A stretch of 12,006 nt of DNA from an uncultured Pirellulaceae bacterium (GTDB taxonomy: Bacteria; Planctomycetota; Planctomycetia; Pirellulales; Pirellulaceae): NCBI GenBank assembly GCA_934255105.1, contig CAKQNH010000061.1:1-12006 (forward strand). The letters are read 5' to 3'. Made by a program: the position numbers and the translations under genes. How positions within the stretch are numbered: the first letter of the stretch is position 1; every line of letters begins with the position of its first letter. Positions 6,223 through 12,006 of this stretch are shown here, piece by piece. The notes under the pieces were generated by a model. The model ran no database searches and had not been told where the DNA came from. It worked only from the letters and a program-made list of their open reading frames with translations.

Positions 6223-6290
6223 AAAACGAAAAAAGCGGCGGCAATGCGAGTCGAGCCATGTTCGGCGTCGCCCACAATTGCCTCCGCTTT
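6223..6290 (-). terminator. Probable Rho-independent terminator after the 122-aa gene
   Basis: Arms AAAGCGGCGGCAAT (6232-6245) and ATTGCCTCCGCTTT (6277-6290) pair with a single mismatch across a 31-base loop. Read on the minus strand, the stem ends in a run of six T, then CG, then four T (6234 down to 6223). It lies about 65 bases beyond the stop at 6354 and ahead of sigma B, so it would insulate sigma B from the upstream transcript. The loop is long, which lowers confidence. Confidence 0.55.
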
Positions 6291-6353
6291 GCGGCCAGCT
6301 AAATGTCAGGGAACTAATATGAGAAATTGATTTGTTGGGTGCCCACTCCCTGA

Positions 6354-6722
6354 TTAGGCCGGCACCTCATTGAGTTCGACAATAAACGGAAGGCCATGCT
6401 TGATCTCAATTAGATCAAGCTCACCGTTCCCAACCCTCTCAATCAAGCGAAAGAGCTCGCACACTTCTTGCTTCAGAGAAAAATCAGCGATCCCAAGTTC
6501 CGGTCTCGGACCATTCTCGCCCTTTAGTTTGTGAACGCTCCTTGCGCTTTTGATGGAACTGAGAACTGGCTCACCATTGACGACTTGAAGACCTTCGATC
6601 CGTCCAAAGTTGATCCGCTGCATCAACTCAAGCAATTGCATACAGTCACGGGAAAGGTCTCGCTTTTTTACATGCGAAGTGGGCTCGCACTTGCTGTCTC
6701 GCGTAGATAACGCGGAATCCAT
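6354..6722 (-). CDS. Conserved-looking 122-aa hypothetical protein
   Basis: The start is ATG 6722 with AAGGAG at about 7-base spacing. The N-terminal 20 residues are polar and variable-looking. The core has SRDCMQLLELMQRINFGRIE leading into GLQVVNGEPV (residues 24-53), then KLKGENGPRPELGIADFSLK (65-84), a helix QEVCELFRLIERVGNGEL and the ending IEIKHGLPFIVEL. Proteins with this QRINFG...EGL...NGEP...GENGPRPE...IKHGLPF layout are, from memory, frequent small proteins of Planctomycetes with no assigned function. There is no membrane helix or catalytic motif. It is the next same-strand gene after the QueC-like gene, 127 bases away, with its own ribosome-binding site and a likely terminator behind it. 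It may be a separate cargo gene or the last gene of that operon. Confidence 0.72.
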   Translation of the reverse strand: MDSALSTRDSKCEPTSHVKKRDLSRDCMQLLELMQRINFGRIEGLQVVNGEPVLSSIKSARSVHKLKGENGPRPELGIADFSLKQEVCELFRLIERVGNGELDLIEIKHGLPFIVELNEVPA

Positions 6723-6849
6723 TTAGTCTCTCCTTCGTAGATGAACGACCGCAACTTGCTGCGGCTAACGAAGAAGATTCTGAAGAGGGCCGCTGATTTT
6801 TCGCTTTACACAACGCTGAGAAATCGCTGATGTCGCGCAGGTTTTTCAG

Positions 6850-8661
6850 CTACGCCTTAATCTTCAGGGCGTAATGATGACGGTTTGTTTTCCCGTCGAT
6901 TTCAAGGTTTACAAGCCCAACAGATTCAAGCTGCCTACGCAGATTTGACACCACACGCTGCACGGTGTTCTTCTCGACATGCTCATCTTGCCAAACCGAT
7001 GCTCGCAACTCATCGAGTGACACGTAGGTGCCCGGCCTCTTGCTGATACGCTTAATAAATGCGTACTCCTTCGTATTTCGGAGCTCGCACGATTTGCCTT
7101 GAAACACCACAGAGAACGTTTCGTCATTAAACAACACCGCTCCGTTAGTGGATGCGTGCCCAGTGTCGTTTGTGCTATGCTCAATCAATGCCGGTGCAGC
7201 TGGTTTCGAAGTCTGAGACACACGTCCCACTGCAATTCCCAGCAATGACCGAGGCGGGTAGTCCTTTCGCACCACTTTTGCAGACGAAGAACTAACGATG
7301 TTTTCGACAGTGCCGCAAATATCCCGTGCATGTCGCTTTAATAGCTTGAACACTTCGTCAGCCGCTTGTGACGGCGGTAGTCTGAGTTGCCTAAGGACCC
7401 GTGCAATCTCCGGATACGCTACGAGAAGTCCTTCTGGGCTGCCCAACCGATCGAGCTCCAAGCAGGTGCCCAGATAACGTTCGATCATGGTGAGATCAGC
7501 TTCCTCACGTTCGCCGAAGACCACATCGGACGAATACATCTCCGCTGGATCTTCTTCGTTCGTAAACCCAGCAGCTAGTGCGTTCAATCGCCGATCTACA
7601 CATTGCGAACAATAGCCACAGTGCGTGTGCATGTGAGTCTGTTCCTTTGTGTGGGTGCAGCTACTTGTGCGAGCGCACAGTTTAGCCAAGCCAATGGTTT
7701 TTATCTCGCGGAGGATGTCAGCCTTTGTCTTCCACAAATACGGGTTCTCAACAGCAAACGGCTTATCGAATGCCAGGCTGAATATCTCTTCGAAGCCATT
7801 TAGTACGCGTGGGTGCGTGGTACGAGTCGCACGTCCACCTAACGCCTGCGGGCTCAATGGGATATTCAGACTGATTACTCCGTTCTCATAGAATCGAATC
7901 CGATTTCGGTTGAGAGAGAGTGCAACGGCAGCAGCGAGTGCAGCGAACAAAAACGACCGACTGCGTTGGGTGAAGTCGCGACCAAAATTCTTCGTCTTGT
8001 TGACCTCGATGGCAACATGCATTGGCGCAATGGATTTTTTACCCAAATGGTCGACCAGGTCCTTCACCAATCCCTTCTGCCTCGCGTAGATTTTGCTGAC
8101 CGGTCGATGGCTTACAAGAACCACCTTGCGCTGGCCTTGTATAATCTCTTGGACGGCACCGCCAAACGAATCGAGACCACCTGAAAACAGTATGACTTCT
8201 TCAAATCCCGCATCATCAACCTCGAGTGTATCGAAAAGATACCGGTCAACATTTGGTGGCGTCTTGAAGCTCGTGAAGTGAAACTCATAGTCATCGTCGG
8301 AAAGAAAACCGATCGTCTCTTGAAGTAGTGAAATCATCTTTGGATCATTCCACTTGTCAGGCAGTCGCACTGGGATCTCCAAGCGGAACTGCCTACGCCA
8401 CTTCGTGCCATATTCAAATTCCTTTAGGCCACCTCGACTAACCATCTGGTCTGCGGCGTAAACGTATGTCGCAATCTCCAAGAGATCGATTGCAATAGCA
8501 GGAATCTGGCTGGCCAGCCTGCGCGTGATATGATGTAGACGAAGGTGGAGCTGCTTTTCACCCTTTCCTAGTTCCAGACGGATCGGCCTAGATTCTCGCC
8601 ACGCCTTGTTCCTCGACGAAAGCTTTGCGCCACCGCAAAGGATCAGATGCTTATCAGTCAT
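6850..8661 (-). CDS. QueC-like PP-loop enzyme (QatC/Cap9-type) fused to a C-terminal winged helix
   Basis: 603-aa protein in three parts. Residues 1-150 are an extra N-terminal module, with DLLEIATYVYAADQMVSRGG, WRRQFRLEIPVRLPDKW and LSDDDYEFHF. It is absent from housekeeping QueC and typical, as I recall, of defence-associated QueC homologues such as QatC. Residues 155-365 are the QueC core: PP-loop SGGLDS (160-165), VVLVSHRP, and a zinc site at Cys335, Cys348, Cys351, Cys354 (CGYCSQC), close to the QueC C-x8-C-x2-C-x2-C pattern but with a 12-residue first gap rich in His and Thr. Residues 508-603 form an OmpR/PhoB-type winged helix (EYAFIKRISKRPGTYVSLDE, KNTVQRVVSNLRRQL). The ATG overlaps the upstream gene by 8 bases, so translation is coupled. 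Housekeeping QueC makes preQ0 from carboxydeazaguanine with ATP and ammonia; it is about 220 aa, far shorter than this protein. Catalytic residues look intact. A protein-modifying or defence role is inferred. Confidence 0.85.
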   Translation of the reverse strand: MTDKHLILCGGAKLSSRNKAWRESRPIRLELGKGEKQLHLRLHHITRRLASQIPAIAIDLLEIATYVYAADQMVSRGGLKEFEYGTKWRRQFRLEIPVRLPDKWNDPKMISLLQETIGFLSDDDYEFHFTSFKTPPNVDRYLFDTLEVDDAGFEEVILFSGGLDSFGGAVQEIIQGQRKVVLVSHRPVSKIYARQKGLVKDLVDHLGKKSIAPMHVAIEVNKTKNFGRDFTQRSRSFLFAALAAAVALSLNRNRIRFYENGVISLNIPLSPQALGGRATRTTHPRVLNGFEEIFSLAFDKPFAVENPYLWKTKADILREIKTIGLAKLCARTSSCTHTKEQTHMHTHCGYCSQCVDRRLNALAAGFTNEEDPAEMYSSDVVFGEREEADLTMIERYLGTCLELDRLGSPEGLLVAYPEIARVLRQLRLPPSQAADEVFKLLKRHARDICGTVENIVSSSSAKVVRKDYPPRSLLGIAVGRVSQTSKPAAPALIEHSTNDTGHASTNGAVLFNDETFSVVFQGKSCELRNTKEYAFIKRISKRPGTYVSLDELRASVWQDEHVEKNTVQRVVSNLRRQLESVGLVNLEIDGKTNRHHYALKIKA

Positions 8662-9433
8662 CTCGATCCCCCCGCACTTTAAGCTCTGATTTCAGCTTGG
8701 TCAGTGCATAGTTCGCAAAGTTCTTCGCCTTCTGCGGGGTGATCCCATTCTCAAAGTTCGCCTTGGAATACCAGCCGCCAGCAAACGTTCTGACAATTTC
8801 ACCAGCTTCCCGGCAATGTGCACCGAGCTTTTGAACAAAATCTGAGCTCTCGGATGGGTTGGCAAATCGCCCGTTCCCGCCAACATGATTGGAGAGCTCG
8901 CGGCCGAGGTGGTATGTGAGGTATCGCTGAGTGAATCGTGAGAAAAAATCGTGCGCGAGGGTTGCGAAACCGTTCTGCGTTGAGAAATGGTACGCAGCGT
9001 CCTGAATCTCGGCGGTTGTCGTCCCAAAGAGACTCTGCGAGCGTGGTCCAATCAACGCGGTAATGCTTTCAACCGCTGCTGACTGCGCCATCTCGCCGAT
9101 GTCAGTTCGCTTACCATTGCCGACGAGGTGGCGGTCGACAGCTTCGCTGAAGCCACTCACGATGTCGAACAATCCTGCGTCACCGGGAACGCTAATTCCA
9201 ACGTTCTGAAGTGAGCCAGCGAAATCGTCAGTTCGTGCTGCTAGTACGAACTGCGTTAATAGGTAGACGGCGTGACAAAGGCCCGGGTCGTTGTGGGCGA
9301 TATCGAGTCCATCTTGGGCTGCTTGCGAGGTTGCACCAGCGACAGCGGCGACGTCACCACCTTCGGCCAATAGCCCAACGACTCGTCTCCAACGAGTTGT
9401 ATCGGGTAAAGTTCCGAGCCGCATGTGTCCCAT
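8654..9433 (-). CDS. Met-Gly-starting partner protein of the QueC-like enzyme
   Basis: 259-aa protein of a family I cannot name. The start is ATG 9433: an in-frame TAG lies two codons upstream, and GAGAG precedes this ATG by 8 bases. The next ATG at 9424 has poor spacing. The protein therefore begins Met-Gly-His, and Met removal would expose an N-terminal glycine. N-terminal region: LGTLPDTTRWRRVVGLLAEG, then Ala-rich helices and LCHAVYLLTQFVLAARTDDF. Middle: SITALIGPRSQSLF, then FATLAHDFFSRFTQRYLTYH. C-terminal region: TFAGGWYSKANFENGITPQK and NYALTKLKSELKVRG. It is mostly helical and soluble, with no catalytic motif. Its stop overlaps the QueC-like start (ATGACTGA), so the two products are probably made in step. 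It differs from QatB as I remember it, which has a Pro/Gly-rich N-terminal half. I infer that it is the substrate or effector of the QueC-like enzyme. Confidence 0.8.
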   Translation of the reverse strand: MGHMRLGTLPDTTRWRRVVGLLAEGGDVAAVAGATSQAAQDGLDIAHNDPGLCHAVYLLTQFVLAARTDDFAGSLQNVGISVPGDAGLFDIVSGFSEAVDRHLVGNGKRTDIGEMAQSAAVESITALIGPRSQSLFGTTTAEIQDAAYHFSTQNGFATLAHDFFSRFTQRYLTYHLGRELSNHVGGNGRFANPSESSDFVQKLGAHCREAGEIVRTFAGGWYSKANFENGITPQKAKNFANYALTKLKSELKVRGDRDD

Positions 9434-9436
9434 GTG

Positions 9437-9448
9437 CTAATCTCTCAT
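9437..9448 (-). other. Three-codon start-stop ORF in the leader of the Met-Gly gene
   Basis: ATG-AGA-GAT-TAG sits on the minus strand two bases-triplets before the Met-Gly start, in the same frame. An AGGAGGG lies about 10 bases upstream of it, a better Shine-Dalgarno than that of the real gene. It could divert ribosomes and lower expression of the downstream gene, or allow re-initiation at the next ATG. It may also be chance. Confidence 0.25.
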
Positions 9449-9574
9449 CGTTCCAAGGCCCTCCTGCCTTATCCCACTGGCTTTCTGAAATTCTTTCGTA
9501 AATAGCTTAATTTGAAACCGACCGATATGCTGATTTTTTACGCCAAGCGGGAATTAAGCGATTGCCAATCACCC

Positions 9575-9829
9575 TCAGAGCGACATCGAATACGCTTCAT
9601 CCCGCAGGTTCTCGGCAGCCGTGGCTAATGCCCGATCCGTATGCTTGGGCCGTATCAGCTTGAGTTCAGCTTACTTTTCCAAAGTCAGTCGCCATTCCGT
9701 CATCTCATTGGTTTGATTTGATTCCCTCGCAACAAGCCAAATTGCTTGTCCAGACGCGTATTGCCCGCGGAGCCGACAATTCGCAACTCGTTCTTCAAAA
9801 AACCGGTCTAGCGCGAAGGTCGTTGCACC
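9575..9829 (-). pseudogene. Decayed gene fragment in the divergent intergenic region
   Basis: The 448-base gap between the Met-Gly gene and the endonuclease gene contains a minus-strand frame of 85 codons interrupted once by TAA (9671-9673). Translation on both sides looks like real protein. Before the stop it contains LDRFFEERVANCRLRG, SGQAIWLVARESNQ and NEMTEWRLTLEK. After the stop it continues in the same frame with AELKLIRPKHTDRALATA and ends NLRDEAYSM and a TGA at 9575-9577. No good start codon exists near its 5' limit (a TAA at 9830-9832), so it looks like a truncated and disrupted gene. I do not recognise the family. The remainder of the gap (9434-9574, 9830-9881) shows no other gene. 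Confidence 0.45.
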
Positions 9830-9866
9830 TTAATGCAAGTCTCAGCTAGTCCTAAGCTTACGGTCG

Positions 9867-9875
9867 TGCTAGACT
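9867..9875 (+). promoter_or_regulatory. Candidate extended -10 for a leaderless endonuclease mRNA
   Basis: TGCTAGACT matches an extended -10 (TGnTAnnnT). The hexamer ends six bases before the ATG at 9882, which would make the A of the ATG the transcript start. No Shine-Dalgarno precedes that ATG, and no clear -35 is present. A small inverted repeat, TTGCA (9823-9827) and TGCAA (9834-9838), lies upstream. Weak evidence. Confidence 0.2.
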
Positions 9876-9881
9876 TCGTGA

Positions 9882-10877
9882 ATGTCACTAAATGATCGCG
9901 TAAGGCAAATCCAAGAACAGTACGCTGCGGGCGGCGGCTCCGCAGTTCCCTCCACTTTGTCCGGAGTCACGAAGGATAAGGTTAGGAAGGTACTTGCGCA
10001 GATCGACCGCGAAACCGCTGATATGGTAGACGCCGTTTTCGCTCTCCTAGACGACTACAACGGGAGCTTCTTTTCGAAGGCAGCGAAAACACTCAAGTTC
10101 AAGGACGGAGCCACAGTTGCTCATATTGGAACCCATGTTGGGATACTTCAGCGGAATAGCTCTAAACTTGATCGTGAGGGGCGTGACTACTGGCTAAAGC
10201 CACTGTGGGAAATAGGAGCTATCGAAAAAGTCCAATACGACTCGCGTACAAATCAATTCATTCATGGACACCCAACTCCGAAGTCTCCAAACAACGCATA
10301 TCGACTTGCACCCAGCTTCATGCAGATCCTAGCGATGGATGACTGGGAGCATGCGCTGAGGGAATGGATCTCAGAAGACACGAAGCGGATTCGTCTGAGC
10401 CTGCAAGCCGACATGGCGAAACAGTCGGCTGACGAGACCGGCTCAAAGCATCAAGAGTTAATTGAGCAGTGCGTCAGCGTATTTTCATCCCTGTTTCTTC
10501 CCGGGTTTCGCGTCCTTTACGTTGATGATTCGGACGGCGATCGTATTCCTGATGAAGATCGGGACAGGCTCGCAGACGCCGGTATTCACCTCGGCCTGGC
10601 AGACGCAATGCCAGATATACTGTTATGTAACGATGATGATAAACATCTCTGGGTGGTGGAAGCAGTAACGAGCGATGGTGAGGTGGACCACCATAAAGTG
10701 GATCAACTCACTAACCTAGCTGTCCGGTCTGGCTACTCGGCGATTTCATTCACCACTGCGTATCCGAATTGGAAGACAGCCGCTGCCCGTCAGGGCAAGC
10801 ACAAGAACATCGCGCCTGGAACATACATGTGGATCGCAGAAGATCCGTCCAAGCATTTCCAGCTGCATGGTTCTTAA
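9882..10877 (+). CDS. BsuBI/PstI-family type II restriction endonuclease
   Basis: 331-aa protein matching the BsuBI/PstI restriction endonuclease family in layout and length. The N-terminal helical domain spans roughly residues 1-175, with FFSKAAKTLKFKDGATVAHI and REGRDYWLKPLWEIGAIEKV. The C-terminal nuclease domain includes FRVLYVDDSDGD, the acidic MPDILLCNDDDKHLWVVEAV (Asp245, Glu260) and TSDGEVDHHKVDQL. This is the family's PD...E pattern, in which the usual ExK lysine is replaced and a later Lys/His may act. Known members cut CTGCAG; the specificity of this one is inferred and could differ. The catalytic region is intact. It converges on the methyltransferase gene, and their stop codons share TTAA at 10874-10877. 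The start ATG 9882 has no Shine-Dalgarno. It is divergent from the QueC-like pair, so it appears to be an independent unit. Confidence 0.86.
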   Translation: MSLNDRVRQIQEQYAAGGGSAVPSTLSGVTKDKVRKVLAQIDRETADMVDAVFALLDDYNGSFFSKAAKTLKFKDGATVAHIGTHVGILQRNSSKLDREGRDYWLKPLWEIGAIEKVQYDSRTNQFIHGHPTPKSPNNAYRLAPSFMQILAMDDWEHALREWISEDTKRIRLSLQADMAKQSADETGSKHQELIEQCVSVFSSLFLPGFRVLYVDDSDGDRIPDEDRDRLADAGIHLGLADAMPDILLCNDDDKHLWVVEAVTSDGEVDHHKVDQLTNLAVRSGYSAISFTTAYPNWKTAAARQGKHKNIAPGTYMWIAEDPSKHFQLHGS

Positions 10878-12006
10878 GGCAGCCAGTTCAGCTGTTGGTC
10901 TACGATAGGCTCCGTAGCATCTAAATTGATTTCCGGTAGGCACCTAACTTGCTTTCCAATTGACCTGAGGATGTCGTTGGCGGGGTACTTAAGCTTTCGC
11001 AAATCGGTAGCGTTCACCTGCGTATGGCCGTTGAACTGACGGAAGAAGTTGTCGACCGTTACTGTGTTCAGGTATGCCGCCAAGCCGTACGCTACATCTT
11101 CATCTAATGGGTCGCCATTGCAGTGGAAGTAATTCAAGTGATTCTCGATGCCAATATCGTCATAGCCCAGAGCGTCGGCATGAAGGACTGCCGCAACGAT
11201 TCGGCGTCTCTCTTCCTTCGTTGTGAATCGCTTTACAAGAACGTAGCATCCCGCCTTGATGAGTAACTTGCTCGTCTCTTCGCAACAAATGATCGCCTGG
11301 GGTTTCTTTGTTTTGTCCTTTGGCCAAGTGATTCCAAATGAACTGATGTTACAAGGATACAACAGCGGGACCGTGTTCTCGGACGACGTATCTTTAAGGA
11401 ATTCTCGAGCACGGAAATCGACGACTCGACCAGTCGAAACCGACAATTCTGCATCAACAAGCGAGGAGGGCATTTTTTCGATGCGACTAGCTACAGCATC
11501 CGATTCTTCACTCATCGCGATATGTATGAAAAGATCGGGGTCACCTACTGTAACAACTGATTCGTACGGAACCACACGATGCGTTCCATCTAGATCGGTT
11601 GCACTCGCTGAAGTTGAAATTGCAACTCTGTCCCGCTTACCATCAATCTTTGCTGCATGAACAATTATATTTTCTTGAAGAACCGAATCATCCGCAAATG
11701 CATCTTTTCTCGACTCGAAGACATGAAGCCGCTCTAAATGCATAGCGAGAAGAAATGCCTTGCGGAATGTCTTGAAGTATGGGCCGTTGCAGAAGCTCCG
11801 AGGTGTAATTGAGACAAACTGGCCGCCATCAACCAATGCATTTACTGATAGCAACATGAATGCCGTGTATAGATTGCTCGTTTCGATGCCAATGCTACTG
11901 AGGTGCTTCCTCGTGGCCGACCCAATGTTAATTTTCTTGTAGGGCGGGTTCATAATGACGTGGGTAAAGCTCGGTGCATCGCTTTCGAATAGTTGGTGCT
12001 TCTTCT
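10874..12006 (-). CDS. N6-adenine DNA methyltransferase, 5' end beyond the window
   Basis: 377 codons are visible, open at the right edge. The frame continues upstream of the first in-window ATG as ESDAPSFTHVIMNPPYKKIN, containing the catalytic motif IV NPPY of N6-adenine methyltransferases (reading from 11971 down to about 11930). Next come LYTAFMLLSVNALVDGGQFV and SITPRSFCNGPYFKTFRKAF, typical of the motif V-VIII part of Eco57I-like and PstI-like enzymes. The C-terminal half (about SEESDAVASRIEKMPSSLVD onward, with FNGHTQVNATDLRKLKYP near the end) is the probable target-recognition region. The SAM-binding motif I (FxGxG) must lie outside the window. Partnered with the convergent BsuBI/PstI-family endonuclease, it is most likely the cognate protective methylase. 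This convergent order differs from the arrangements I recall for PstI (divergent) and BsuBI (same direction). Confidence 0.88.
   Translation of the reverse strand, partial: KKHQLFESDAPSFTHVIMNPPYKKINIGSATRKHLSSIGIETSNLYTAFMLLSVNALVDGGQFVSITPRSFCNGPYFKTFRKAFLLAMHLERLHVFESRKDAFADDSVLQENIIVHAAKIDGKRDRVAISTSASATDLDGTHRVVPYESVVTVGDPDLFIHIAMSEESDAVASRIEKMPSSLVDAELSVSTGRVVDFRAREFLKDTSSENTVPLLYPCNISSFGITWPKDKTKKPQAIICCEETSKLLIKAGCYVLVKRFTTKEERRRIVAAVLHADALGYDDIGIENHLNYFHCNGDPLDEDVAYGLAAYLNTVTVDNFFRQFNGHTQVNATDLRKLKYPANDILRSIGKQVRCLPEINLDATEPIVDQQLNWLP

Noticed and set aside
6749..6764. Inverted repeat CCGCA-ACTTGC-TGCGG as a terminator behind the QueC-like gene
   Set aside because: No T-run on the minus strand after the stem, and the arms are short.
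6850..9433. A complete Qat system (qatABCD) or type IV CBASS operon
   Set aside because: Only the QueC-like component is recognisable. There is no KAP-type ATPase, TatD nuclease, CD-NTase or TGT gene in the window, and the partner does not match QatB as I remember it.

Overview
The window reads as an accessory (mobile or defence) region of a Planctomycetota-type bacterium, possibly Pirellulaceae. This is an inference from protein style: two divergent ECF-like sigma factors, small planctomycete-looking hypothetical proteins and moderate GC. No marker gene fixes the taxon. There are no rRNAs, tRNAs, CRISPR arrays, transposases or integrases. Almost everything is on the minus strand; the exceptions are an 82-codon gene at 2783-3031 and a restriction endonuclease at 9882-10877.

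Layout, read in the direction of minus-strand transcription. (a) 12006-10874: the 3' part of an N6-adenine DNA methyltransferase. It converges on the plus-strand BsuBI/PstI-family endonuclease, and the two stop codons interlock in one TTAA. (b) 9881-9434: the divergent intergenic region, which holds a minus-strand gene remnant of about 85 codons broken by a stop. (c) 9433-6850: a tightly coupled gene pair. One is a 259-aa protein starting Met-Gly, of a family I cannot name. The other is a 603-aa QueC-like PP-loop enzyme with an extra N-terminal module and a C-terminal OmpR-type winged helix. The enzyme resembles the QueC homologues of anti-phage systems (QatC, Cap9 of type IV CBASS). (d) 6722-6354: a 122-aa conserved-looking protein followed by a likely intrinsic terminator. 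(e) 6156-2993: sigma factor B, a possible small membrane ORF, then a gene pair of unknown function that overlaps by 26 bp. (f) 2499-1: sigma factor A heading a same-strand run of a small protein, a CxxC/CxxC zinc protein, a RecB/Cas4-like Fe-S exonuclease and a Sak4-like RecA-fold ATPase cut by the left edge.

Likely cooperation. The exonuclease and Sak4-like ATPase form a phage-style recombination pair, placed downstream of a dedicated sigma factor. The restriction enzyme and methyltransferase form a type II R-M system. The QueC-like/Met-Gly pair is the best candidate for an undescribed system: by analogy with Qat and type IV CBASS, the QueC-like enzyme could join a deazaguanine to the N-terminal glycine of its partner protein. 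The two paralogous sigma factors head unrelated modules, and an AAAATTCCC motif repeats upstream of sigma A. This suggests element-specific transcription control, which is not shown by the sequence alone.
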